Notes: generated from the sequence alone by a model not told the origin. A DNA stretch of 5,422 bases from Chloroflexota bacterium (GCA_003519205.1 DOXE01000300.1:404-5825); one strand, 5' to 3'. Counted from the first letter of the stretch, positions 1 to 5,422 are shown. Translations and numbers: made by a program.

Positions 1-473
1 TCCGGCGCAGGCTTGCTAGCTAACAAGGGTGAGGCTTCGCCTGATAGCACGGCATCAAAATAAGGCCAGATCTGGAGTTCGTCTAAGACAGCTTGAATAT
101 TCAATTTGGGTGCAGAACTAGCAACAGCCTGTATTTGGCCATTGTTTTGAAAAAAACTTAACCATGCTCGAACGCCATGTAATGGTTTGATTCGCCCGCG
201 AATGTTCTTGCGAAACAGCGCCTCTTTTTCTGCAGAAACCATTTCTATAAAATCGGGCGTTGCTTGCTCCTTACCAAAAAGCCTTATGACCGTTTCGTCA
301 TTCAGCATACCAAAGACCGATTCAAATTGAGTTCTGGTGAGAAGTTCTTGGTTATCAGAAAATCGTCGGTAGATTTCGCTCCAGGCCTGAAAATGAAATT
401 CGTTGGTGTCGACGAGCACGCCATCCATGTCCCAAATGACGGCATCTTGCTCATTTCTTGATATTGCCTTCAA
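1..473 (-). CDS. HAD-superfamily hydrolase, beta-phosphoglucomutase/sugar phosphatase type (partial, C-terminus outside window)
   Basis: The minus-strand frame gives 157 residues before the window edge and matches the HAD subfamily that holds beta-phosphoglucomutase and small sugar-phosphate phosphatases. Motif I is DMDGVLVDT at residues 15-23, with nucleophile D15 and acid/base D17. A helical cap follows, then LHGV at 98-101, motif II (ASSAP, S119/S120) and motif III lysine in SKPAP (K154). Motif IV lies beyond the edge. I chose the TTG at 473-471: AGAGGA (485-480) sits 6 bases upstream, and D15 is then near the usual family position. An in-frame ATG at 515, 15 bases after the gatZ stop, is the alternative and would add 14 residues; its ribosome site is poor. 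It is probably the last visible gene of the same transcript and may act on a phosphorylated intermediate of the pathway; sequence alone does not separate mutase from phosphatase. GC is about 44%, lower than upstream genes. Confidence 0.85.
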   Translation of the reverse strand, partial: MKAISRNEQDAVIWDMDGVLVDTNEFHFQAWSEIYRRFSDNQELLTRTQFESVFGMLNDETVIRLFGKEQATPDFIEMVSAEKEALFRKNIRGRIKPLHGVRAWLSFFQNNGQIQAVASSAPKLNIQAVLDELQIWPYFDAVLSGEASPLLASKPAP

Positions 474-479
474 CTGATA

Positions 480-485
480 TCCTCT
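480..485 (-). promoter_or_regulatory. Ribosome binding site AGAGGA for the HAD gene
   Basis: On the minus strand AGAGGA occurs 6 bases before the TTG at 473. This spacing and match favour TTG over the upstream ATG at 515, which has only a weak GAAG some 12 bases away. Confidence 0.5.
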
Positions 486-502
486 GCCGATCGCGGTCGG
501 CA
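485..502 (-). other. Small inverted repeat between gatZ and the HAD gene
   Basis: TGCCGA at 485-490 pairs with TCGGCA at 497-502, giving a 6-bp stem with a 6-base loop. It directly abuts the HAD ribosome binding site. There is no U-tract, so it is not a rho-independent terminator. It could tune translation or mRNA processing, or be chance. Confidence 0.3.
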
Positions 503-530
503 ACCAATGCCTCATGCATCAGCGGTTTCT

Positions 531-1862
531 TCAAGCAGGGCCGGTCAGATAACCGCATGCATATGAGTAATCAGAGAGTACGCTTCTGACCTTATCCAAG
601 AGGATCGCCCGGGGAACATTGGCTATTTCGCCACCTCTGATTCGGGCGTATTGGACCGGCAGGTATTGGCTTAAGAGCGTTAGAGGCAGCGGCTGCTCTC
701 CCAAATTTTGAATTAGTCGGGACAAAGAAAATTGCACCTCGGGAACCGGCCAATAGTATCGGGAACGGTCACTAAAACTATATTTCCTTTTCAAATGTAC
801 GGCCTGGTCATCTCCCTGATAATACTTCTGCCAGTAGATTGGATTAGCCAACATGGTCTTATCCAGAACTTCGCGCACCCGTGACGGTTCGACATCCTGT
901 CGCCCGGCCAACAGCTCCTCTTCTATGGCAGCCAGGGCAAAAACCCCCTCCCGAAATGAAAATGTTAGCGCTGGCCCCACCTTCAAGATGGCGAAATGAT
1001 CTTCTACCAACTGCCGGAGTGCCTCAGCTAACTGATAATCAGTGGAATGCGCTTCGTATATCAAGCCATCATAACCTTCGATAAATCGGGCCAGATCGGC
1101 CGCCCGAGCCCGATCATATTCAAATAACGTGGCATCACCATACTCCACGCCGGGTTGCACCACGACGGCTATGACCCGTTCCCAAGCCCTTTCTAAGCCT
1201 CGTGCAAAAAAGGCTTCTTTGGTCGATTCAATGGTTCCGGCCACGTCGCCTATACTGGTAACACTCAATCCCTCCTCCTGTTCCTGAACCCCACCGGGCA
1301 AGGGCACCTCGGTGCCGATCACATAATAAGGCGGCGCACCGCCTGGTGGGTGCTCGGAGAATGCTTTTTCGGCCACCTGGGCCAGCTCGGCCGCCCGGGC
1401 CGCAGATATCCTGGTATCTAGCGGCCGATGGGGATCGTCGTCGGCGCACTTCATGCTGGCGTCCAGGTGAATCTTGGTGTAGCCTGCCCGGACGCAATCC
1501 CGGATCAGGATCTTGGCCTTATCCATCGCTATCGCGGCCGGCTCGTCTTGCCAGGGGCTAGGCCCGAGATGATCGCCGCCGACGATGATGTGGTCAAAGG
1601 GAAATTCTTGCCGGGGCGCCAAATCTCGAAGATAGGCCATGAATTGATCCGGCGTCCAACCGGTGTAGCCGCCGAATTGATTGACCTGGTTGCAGGTCGA
1701 CTCGATCAGGACAGGTTCGCCGGTCGCCCGGGCCTGCTGCAGCATGGCCTCGATGACCCAGGGATTGGCCGAGCATATGGAAGCGATCCCTCTGCTCTCG
1801 CCGCGTTTCTGGGCAGCGATCACCTCTGATAAGGGCGAGTTCCGAGTCATTTTCCCAACCAT
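531..1862 (-). CDS. gatZ: GatZ/KbaZ-family protein (tagatose-bisphosphate aldolase non-catalytic subunit, or tagatose-6-P 4-epimerase)
   Basis: A 443-residue protein, close to the about 420 residues of E. coli GatZ and KbaZ, and similar to GatZ from end to end. Visible blocks, numbered from the 1862 start, are ESTCNQVNQFGGYTG (54-68), GGDHLGP (95-101), KIHLDASM (130-137), IGTEVPLPGG (182-191), QPGVE (236-240), YEAHSTDYQ (269-277), KVGPALTF (294-301) and SDRSRYYWP (364-372). In enterobacteria this subunit stabilises the class II aldolase GatY/KbaY, but some relatives, notably from Agrobacterium, are reported as tagatose-6-P 4-epimerases. No GatY lies in this window, and the neighbour is a class I aldolase, so the epimerase role deserves weight. 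Start choice: ATG at 1862 has GGAAGAGG 7 bases upstream and overlaps the kinase gene by 16 bases. ATG at 1850 would give a classic ATGA overlap and 439 residues but lacks a good ribosome site. The frame is open further upstream to 1967, but that part overlaps the kinase and looks like a shadow. Confidence 0.93.
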   Translation of the reverse strand: MVGKMTRNSPLSEVIAAQKRGESRGIASICSANPWVIEAMLQQARATGEPVLIESTCNQVNQFGGYTGWTPDQFMAYLRDLAPRQEFPFDHIIVGGDHLGPSPWQDEPAAIAMDKAKILIRDCVRAGYTKIHLDASMKCADDDPHRPLDTRISAARAAELAQVAEKAFSEHPPGGAPPYYVIGTEVPLPGGVQEQEEGLSVTSIGDVAGTIESTKEAFFARGLERAWERVIAVVVQPGVEYGDATLFEYDRARAADLARFIEGYDGLIYEAHSTDYQLAEALRQLVEDHFAILKVGPALTFSFREGVFALAAIEEELLAGRQDVEPSRVREVLDKTMLANPIYWQKYYQGDDQAVHLKRKYSFSDRSRYYWPVPEVQFSLSRLIQNLGEQPLPLTLLSQYLPVQYARIRGGEIANVPRAILLDKVRSVLSDYSYACGYLTGPA

Positions 1863-2770
1863 CGTTTTGCCTCTTCCAAGGTGGGCTGGGCATCCGTTCC
1901 GCCGGAAGCTCGCGTGGAAAGAGAGCCACAGGCTAAGGCCAATCGAAGGGCCCGTTCCAGCGGCCAACGATTCAAAAAGCCAAATAAGAAGCCGGCGTCA
2001 AATGAATCGCCGGCGCCGACGGTGTCGACGATGTCAACCGGCGGCGGTGGCAACTGGAGGACGGTCTCACCGCTTCGGACCAGACCTCCTTGCGCGCCCA
2101 GTTTGACCGCCAGGATAGGGACGATTTTCGATAAGATATCTAAAGCGTCTGGCAGACTTGCTCTCCCGGAGATTTGCCGGGCTTCCTTTTCATTGGGCAG
2201 AAAGAGATCGCAGTGCGCCAAGAGGTCGCCCGAATCCCAAATCCCCCGGGGGTCCCAATTGGTGTCCAGAGAGGTGGATAGGCCAAGACGCCGGGATTCG
2301 CGGAATAAACCGGGCAGGGCCGGCCGCAACCGGTCTAGTAAGAAGTAGCTGCCAACATGCAGGTGGCGAACCCGGGAAAGGAAGGCGGCATCAATATGAT
2401 CGGGCCTGAGATCCGACATGGAACCCATGAAAGTTAGGATCGCCCGGTCCCCATCGCCTCGAGCCAGGATGACGCTAAAGCCAGTCTTTAGATCCGGATC
2501 GACCACACAAGCTGTGGTATCGACGCCTCTCTCTTGCATGGCCTCGAGCATGAAGCGGCCGAAGACATCGTCTCCAACCAGGCCGACGAAGGCTGTGCGC
2601 AAACCTAGCCGGGCAGCGCCACAGGCCGTGATCACCGAAGAGGAGCCAATGGTCAGGGTCGCGGCTTCGACCAGTTTTTCAACCTGCCCATAGGTGGGAT
2701 CAATGTCGTCCCCAATGAGGATCAAATCGGGATTGATTTCGCCGATGACGAGGAGGTCGAAATCTTTCAT
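1847..2770 (-). CDS. PfkB-family carbohydrate kinase (candidate tagatose-6-phosphate kinase)
   Basis: A complete 307-residue ribokinase/PfkB-fold cytoplasmic kinase, normal length for the family. Residues 10-18 (GEINPDLIL) form the N-terminal substrate-binding strand, with D15. The first PfkB signature covers about 42-71 and ends AFVGLVGDDVFG. LPNEKEA at 191-197 is the N-x-x-E region for metal and phosphate. KLGAQGG lies at 223-229. The ATP/anion-hole signature DTVGAGDSF is at 249-257, with catalytic base D255. The usual GG(A)xN start of signature 1 is GSSSVITA here, a variant. Position between a tagatose-bisphosphate aldolase and gatZ suggests phosphorylation of tagatose-6-P to the 1,6-bisphosphate, but fructokinase or another ketose or keto-acid kinase cannot be excluded from sequence. 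The start ATG at 2770 fits the family N-terminus although no strong ribosome site precedes it. The stop overlaps the start region of gatZ. GC is high, about 65-70% in the counted rows. Confidence 0.92.
   Translation of the reverse strand: MKDFDLLVIGEINPDLILIGDDIDPTYGQVEKLVEAATLTIGSSSVITACGAARLGLRTAFVGLVGDDVFGRFMLEAMQERGVDTTACVVDPDLKTGFSVILARGDGDRAILTFMGSMSDLRPDHIDAAFLSRVRHLHVGSYFLLDRLRPALPGLFRESRRLGLSTSLDTNWDPRGIWDSGDLLAHCDLFLPNEKEARQISGRASLPDALDILSKIVPILAVKLGAQGGLVRSGETVLQLPPPPVDIVDTVGAGDSFDAGFLFGFLNRWPLERALRLALACGSLSTRASGGTDAQPTLEEAKRWLGK
1870..1877 (-). promoter_or_regulatory. Ribosome binding site GGAAGAGG for gatZ
   Basis: The site lies inside the last codons of the kinase gene and 7 bases before the ATG at 1862. 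It decides in favour of that start over the ATG at 1850. Either way, gatZ translation is probably coupled to the kinase. Confidence 0.55.
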
Positions 2771-2815
2771 CGGCCAACAAGCCTAATATAATTGACAACG
2801 AGCGGAGTATATAGC
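2771..2815 (-). other. AT-rich 45-base spacer between aldolase and kinase
   Basis: The spacer is rich in A and T compared with the GC-rich genes on either side. The best ribosome site on the minus strand is only an AGG 11 bases before the kinase ATG. A TTGTCA and a TATATT are visible but only 2 bases apart, so they do not make a promoter. The kinase probably depends on transcription from upstream. Confidence 0.4.
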
Positions 2816-3781
2816 TTAGTAACCATGATACCAGCCTTCATCAACGGCTGATATTAGCCCAAAGCTCGTCCAGGGTTGGGCGTGCTCGGCGATTATTTCG
2901 CCCAGACGATCCAGGCGCTTTCTAGCTGTCGTGTTCAAAAATCGCGATCGCGCCGCGCCTTCGAGGGTCGAGGCCTCCTTCCACACCGCCCGACCGGCCA
3001 TCACCCCGCTGGCCCCGGACCGGCAAGCCACTTCTGTTTGCCTTTCGAACTCAGCGAAACTGACGTCGGCGCTCAACAACACCCATGGAGCCGAACTGGC
3101 ATCCGACAATTCGGAACAGGCCTCCGCCCATATCATCTCCTTGGGTTCATCCTCGACGTTCAAGGGGAACTCAGCTTTTAGCACATCGACCCCCAGGGGC
3201 GTCAAGCGCCGGGCGGTTTCGACGACCACCTGGCGCTTTGCCGGTGACGGCAACGGCTTGACGGCCGGGTCAAGGGAGAAGGACAGGGGCTCCAAAAAGA
3301 AGGGGATTTCAAACTGGCGGCAACTCTCTGACACCTGGCGGACCAGGGCTTCTTGTTCGCCGGCGTTCGGCGCCTGAGGGTGGTAGTAGAGCAAGAGCTT
3401 AACGGCCGAGGCGCCCATGCGGGCGATCTTTTCCACACTCCAACCAGGTAAAATCTGGCTTTCCCGGGCAGCGGCATGGCCTTTATAACCGGTTTTCTCG
3501 ACGGCGACGATCAAGCCAGTTTGACCGGGAATCGTCCCGTCCATCACCGCCTGGGCGGCGCCATATTCCGGATCGAGCAAGACGGCCGAAGCCGCTGGCG
3601 CCAACGAACCAACCACCTGCCCCTTAAAGTCAACCATCGCTTCATAGGAGACCGCTTCTGGGTCGGCCGGATTCAACGAGCGGCGAAGATTGCCCCGGTG
3701 ATCCATGGCCAAAATGACGAAATGACCATCAGGTGTAGTGCATTGCTGGAGGCGGCGAACTTTTCCGATGGGGTAACTCAT
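2816..3781 (-). CDS. lacD: Class I tagatose-1,6-bisphosphate aldolase, LacD-like
   Basis: A 321-residue TIM-barrel aldolase, close to the roughly 325 residues of LacD. It would split tagatose-1,6-bisphosphate into glyceraldehyde-3-P and dihydroxyacetone-P through a lysine Schiff base. From the 3781 start, visible blocks are LAMDHRGNLR near 24-33, VEKTGYKG (94-101), SAVKLLLYYHP with K128, FFLEPLSF with E164, VDVLKAEFP with K202, LLSADVSF (235-242) and SGVMAGRAVWKEA (258-270). K202 matches the Schiff-base lysine of LacD (about 204-205), and K128 and E164 match its other active-site residues (about 125 and 163). No class II zinc-histidine pattern is seen. Start: GGAGG (3798-3794) touches an in-frame ATG at 3793 with no spacing, which is too close to use. 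It lies 12 bases before the ATG at 3781, so I prefer 3781; the 3793 start would add MAGV. A related DhnA-type aldolase with another substrate is possible, but the neighbours favour tagatose. Confidence 0.9.
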   Translation of the reverse strand: MSYPIGKVRRLQQCTTPDGHFVILAMDHRGNLRRSLNPADPEAVSYEAMVDFKGQVVGSLAPAASAVLLDPEYGAAQAVMDGTIPGQTGLIVAVEKTGYKGHAAARESQILPGWSVEKIARMGASAVKLLLYYHPQAPNAGEQEALVRQVSESCRQFEIPFFLEPLSFSLDPAVKPLPSPAKRQVVVETARRLTPLGVDVLKAEFPLNVEDEPKEMIWAEACSELSDASSAPWVLLSADVSFAEFERQTEVACRSGASGVMAGRAVWKEASTLEGAARSRFLNTTARKRLDRLGEIIAEHAQPWTSFGLISAVDEGWYHGY

Positions 3782-3834
3782 GACGCCAGCCATCCTCCAC
3801 TTATCAGCCCTGACAAATCATCCGGTCTGTCCAT
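3778..3834 (-). other. Short reading frame ahead of the aldolase, possible leader or gene remnant
   Basis: An 18-codon frame starts at ATG 3834 and reads MDRPDDLSGLISGGWLAS. It stops with a TGA that overlaps the aldolase ATG at 3781 as ATGA. The same frame is open further upstream into the end of the GH4 gene, reading VTGKRIVAMDRPDDLSG without an earlier stop in the spacer. The composition looks protein-like, and the overlap would allow coupled translation. No good ribosome site precedes 3834, and I recognise no family. It may be a remnant of a lost gene or chance. Confidence 0.2.
3794..3798 (-). promoter_or_regulatory. Ribosome binding site GGAGG of the aldolase
   Basis: GGAGG runs directly into ATG at 3793, leaving no spacer, and is 12 bases ahead of the ATG at 3781. 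The geometry excludes efficient use of the first ATG and supports the second, though at a slightly long spacing. Confidence 0.5.
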
Positions 3835-3861
3835 GGCCACAATTCGCTTGCCGGTGACGCC

Positions 3862-3871
3862 CGTAGCTACG
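3862..3871. repeat. 10-bp perfect palindrome after the GH4 stop
   Basis: CGTAGCTACG is its own reverse complement and starts one base after the GH4 stop codon TAA. There is no T-run, so it is not a canonical terminator. It may be a binding site, or chance. Confidence 0.25.
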
Positions 3872-4801
3872 TTATTGCTTGAGGAAATCGGGAAGGTAAT
3901 CACTTTGTGCTGCAACCATTTCATCAAACATCTGGCTTATCTCTTCTAGGGAGCAAACGGCAGCCGTTAATGGATCCATCATCAGCGCATGGACGGCCGC
4001 CTCGCGATCCTCTTCCAGGACAGATGTGGCCACTAGATCGTGGAAGGCCATATGCTGGGCGTCCAAGGCGGCAAGCTGGGTCGGTAACGACCCAAAATGG
4101 GTTGGCTGCACTCCTTTGTTGTCTACCAGGCAGGCTACTTCCACCACGCCATCCTGGGGCAGATTGTTTATCAGCCCAGTATTCGGCACATTGCCATAGA
4201 TGACAACGGGCACACCAGTTTCCATCGCTTCGATGATATATGATGCAAATTCTTCCCCCCGTTCCATCTCGTACTCTCTCTTGCCGGCCAGGTAGTCACG
4301 CAGGTCCCGGGCTGAATTCTCCAACCAGGTAGGCCAGTTATTGGCATAAAATCCACTTTCGCCAATATAGCCACTGCGGTCATACTTTTGGACCAAATCA
4401 GGACGTTTGCGGAAATAAGGGACATACTCAGAATCATGCCCGCTGCCTTCTGTGCAAAAGGCGCCCAGATGCTTCACGAATTCAAAACGTACCGGGTCTT
4501 GATCGTAAATCTCAGGATCGCGAGCTTTCTCTCGTAACAGAGGGTAAAGATCTTGTCCTTCTCGCTCGAGCTTCACAAACCAGGCCAAATGATTGATCCC
4601 AGCGGCTTTCCAGTCCAAGGATTCATAAGGGATCTCGAGGTAAGTGGCCAATGTATGGGATGTGTGCTGGATGGAATGGCACAATCCTACGATAGGCAAC
4701 TTTGACGCCCGTATGCCAGTCAACACGGTCAGAGACATGGGATTGGTGAAGTTCATGACCAGGCTGTCCGGCGCCAGCCGTTCAATACGGTTATGGTTTC
4801 C
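3872..4801 (-). pseudogene. melA: GH4 alpha-galactosidase, MelA-like, missing its N-terminal NAD-binding region
   Basis: The longest ATG frame begins at 4756 (294 residues), and homology extends a few codons further to about 4786. Compared from memory with E. coli MelA (451 residues), it matches from the NYVNPM region (here NFTNPM, 2-7) to the end. It keeps GLCHS with metal ligand C26, AGINH with H56, YGNVPNTGLINNLPQ (187-201), VEVACLVD (205-212), QPTHFGSLP (217-225) and MMDPLTAAV (259-267). Roughly the first 135 residues are absent, including the GxGS Rossmann motif that binds NAD+, which GH4 enzymes need for their oxidation-elimination mechanism. A TGA at 4804-4802 closes the frame, and the 136 bases up to the SIS gene stop cannot hold the missing part in any frame. 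The rest has no stop or frameshift, so the loss may be recent. It is likely inactive, though a short protein could still be made. An assembly error is the main alternative. GC is about 43-50%, lower than the downstream genes. Confidence 0.8.
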
Positions 4802-4892
4802 TCAGAATTCTGACTTGAATATGTTTATCTCTGCGATTTCGGTGGATATTCCTGATTTCACCTCCTTTGGTCGATCTTTCGCTGAATACTCT
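4802..4892 (-). other. Spacer between SIS gene and truncated GH4, the likely deletion scar
   Basis: After the SIS stop there are 91 bases up to the in-frame TGA of the GH4 remnant. They start with a strong ribosome binding site and continue with about 55 AT-rich bases. In the GH4 frame these read as unrelated residues ending KSEF and a stop. None of the three minus-strand frames resembles the N-terminus of a GH4 enzyme. Confidence 0.5.
4858..4868 (-). promoter_or_regulatory. Orphan near-perfect ribosome binding site AAAGGAGGTGA
   Basis: AAGGAGGTGA complements ten consecutive bases of the usual 16S rRNA 3' end. No ATG, GTG or TTG follows at 4 to 15 bases. The position, 24 bases after the SIS stop, is where the GH4 start should be. 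This marks the original translation start of the lost N-terminus. Confidence 0.6.
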
Positions 4893-5422
4893 TCAGACAA
4901 TGGCGAAGGCCGCCGGATCTAATGAAACAACCGCTTCAAGATTACGTGGATTGTCGGGATCCAGGCCTTTGGAAATCGCCCGGTAATAGGCTATTAACTG
5001 CAATGGTGGCAAGTGCAACGCCGGTAAAACCCACGGTGGCAAGTTGACGTTAAATCCAACCTGGTAATGGCAACAACTGTTAGATCGTGTGTTAAGTCCA
5101 AAAGTTTCGGCACCAAGACTGACCATTTCAGCTAAAACCTGCTCTTCATGAGCTCGGGCCTCTTCGCTAAGCAGACCTACTACCAGCGCTTCCTCGTTGG
5201 CCATCGACATTGGTCCATGGCGGAACTCCAGGAAGTGAAATGCCTCGCTATTGGTCAGTGACATTTCCTTCATTTTGAGCATCGCTTCATTGGCAATGCC
5301 ATACTGGAATCCTGAACCAAGGAAAAACATTCGCTGCAGGTCAAGTCGTTGTCCGAGACTCACGAATAAGTCGCCCGCATTCTCAAGTACCTGACGCAAG
5401 ACGATTGGCAAGCTGTCGAGAG
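4893..5422 (-). CDS. SIS-domain sugar-phosphate isomerase/deaminase, GlmS/AgaS type (partial, N-terminus outside window)
   Basis: The frame is open to the window edge and shows about 175 C-terminal residues; a TTG at 5411 is not needed as a start. It carries one SIS domain: FFLGSGFQYGIANEAMLKMKEM (bases about 5324-5262, compare GlmS GRGDQYPIALEGALKLKE), then SEAFHFLEFRHGP (about 5246-5211), where the Glu of LEFRHGP aligns with the catalytic Glu of GlmS GELKHGP. The C-terminus, PPLQLIAYYRAISKGLDPDNPRNL split over 4993-4922, is the conserved tail of GlmS/AgaS/FrlB-like proteins. Such cytoplasmic enzymes isomerise or deaminate amino-sugar phosphates. Beside tagatose-phosphate genes, the closest role is AgaS-like: galactosamine-6-P to tagatose-6-P plus ammonia. 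The glutaminase domain of true GlmS would lie outside the window and cannot be judged. It is the first visible gene of the transcript, with low GC (about 40-47% in counted rows). Confidence 0.85.
   Translation of the reverse strand, partial: LDSLPIVLRQVLENAGDLFVSLGQRLDLQRMFFLGSGFQYGIANEAMLKMKEMSLTNSEAFHFLEFRHGPMSMANEEALVVGLLSEEARAHEEQVLAEMVSLGAETFGLNTRSNSCCHYQVGFNVNLPPWVLPALHLPPLQLIAYYRAISKGLDPDNPRNLEAVVSLDPAAFAIV

Noticed and set aside
264..461. Plus-strand 65-codon frame
   Set aside because: It lies opposite the HAD gene, whose minus-strand frame shows motifs I to III; the plus-strand product has no recognisable pattern.
485..502. Hairpin after gatZ as a terminator
   Set aside because: No T-run follows on the minus strand and the HAD ribosome site comes immediately after.
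1863..1967. Upstream extension of gatZ to 1967
   Set aside because: It would overlap the conserved C-terminus of the kinase by over 100 bases and does not resemble the GatZ N-terminus.
881..2693. Several plus-strand frames of 67 to 155 codons and shorter minus-strand frames (for example 1228-1497 and 1594-1929)
   Set aside because: They overlap gatZ and the kinase, both identified by full-length family motifs. The frames are long because of high GC and have low-complexity, arginine- and proline-rich products.
2781..2800. TATAAT-like and TTGTCA-like hexamers in the aldolase-kinase spacer
   Set aside because: On neither strand is a matching partner box found at about 17 bases; on the minus strand the two boxes are only 2 bases apart.
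2876..3949. Plus-strand frames of 101, 148 and 157 codons and a minus-strand 91-codon frame
   Set aside because: Shadows of the aldolase gene, which has intact catalytic lysine and conserved blocks.
4644..4922. Plus-strand 92-codon frame across the GH4-SIS junction
   Set aside because: It covers the reverse complement of conserved GH4 and SIS codons plus the scar region; no family resemblance and no ribosome site was recognised.

Overview
The window is a tightly packed, one-directional catabolic gene cluster. Every convincing gene is on the minus strand, so transcription runs from the right edge to the left edge. Both end genes are cut by the window. In transcription order it reads: a SIS-domain sugar-phosphate isomerase/deaminase of GlmS/AgaS type (C-terminal half only), a GH4 alpha-galactosidase (MelA-like) that has lost its N-terminal NAD-binding part, a class I LacD-like tagatose-1,6-bisphosphate aldolase, a PfkB-family sugar kinase, a GatZ/KbaZ-family protein, and a HAD phosphatase/phosphomutase of the beta-phosphoglucomutase type (N-terminal part only). 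No RNA gene, CRISPR array, insertion sequence, transporter or regulator is visible.

The genes fit the tagatose-6-phosphate branch of galactose, galactosamine or galactitol breakdown. An alpha-galactosidase would release the sugar. The SIS protein would turn an amino-sugar phosphate such as galactosamine-6-P into tagatose-6-P. The PfkB kinase would make tagatose-1,6-bisphosphate, and the LacD-type aldolase would split it to glyceraldehyde-3-P and dihydroxyacetone-P. The GatZ homologue has no GatY/KbaY class II partner in view. It may be a partner encoded elsewhere or, as reported for some family members, a tagatose-6-P 4-epimerase leading to fructose-6-P. The role of the HAD protein is open. 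All substrates are inferred from family and neighbourhood, not read directly.

Region by region: 1-473 HAD protein; 474-530 short spacer with a small hairpin and a ribosome binding site; 531-1862 gatZ, overlapping the end of the kinase; 1847-2770 kinase; 2771-2815 AT-rich spacer; 2816-3781 (or 3793) aldolase; about 80-90 bases with a short unexplained reading frame; 3872-4801 truncated GH4 gene; 4802-4892 a spacer with a near-perfect ribosome binding site that has no start codon behind it; 4893-5422 SIS gene.

Base composition is uneven. Hand counts of rows give roughly 44% GC in the HAD gene, about 60-70% in sampled rows of the kinase and the N-terminal half of gatZ, and about 40-47% in sampled rows of the GH4 and SIS genes. 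The cluster therefore looks like a mosaic. The organism is a bacterium; the protein style (PfkB variant, LacD and GatZ side by side, GH4 enzyme) resembles what I recall from Chloroflexota such as Anaerolineae, but this is a weak inference.
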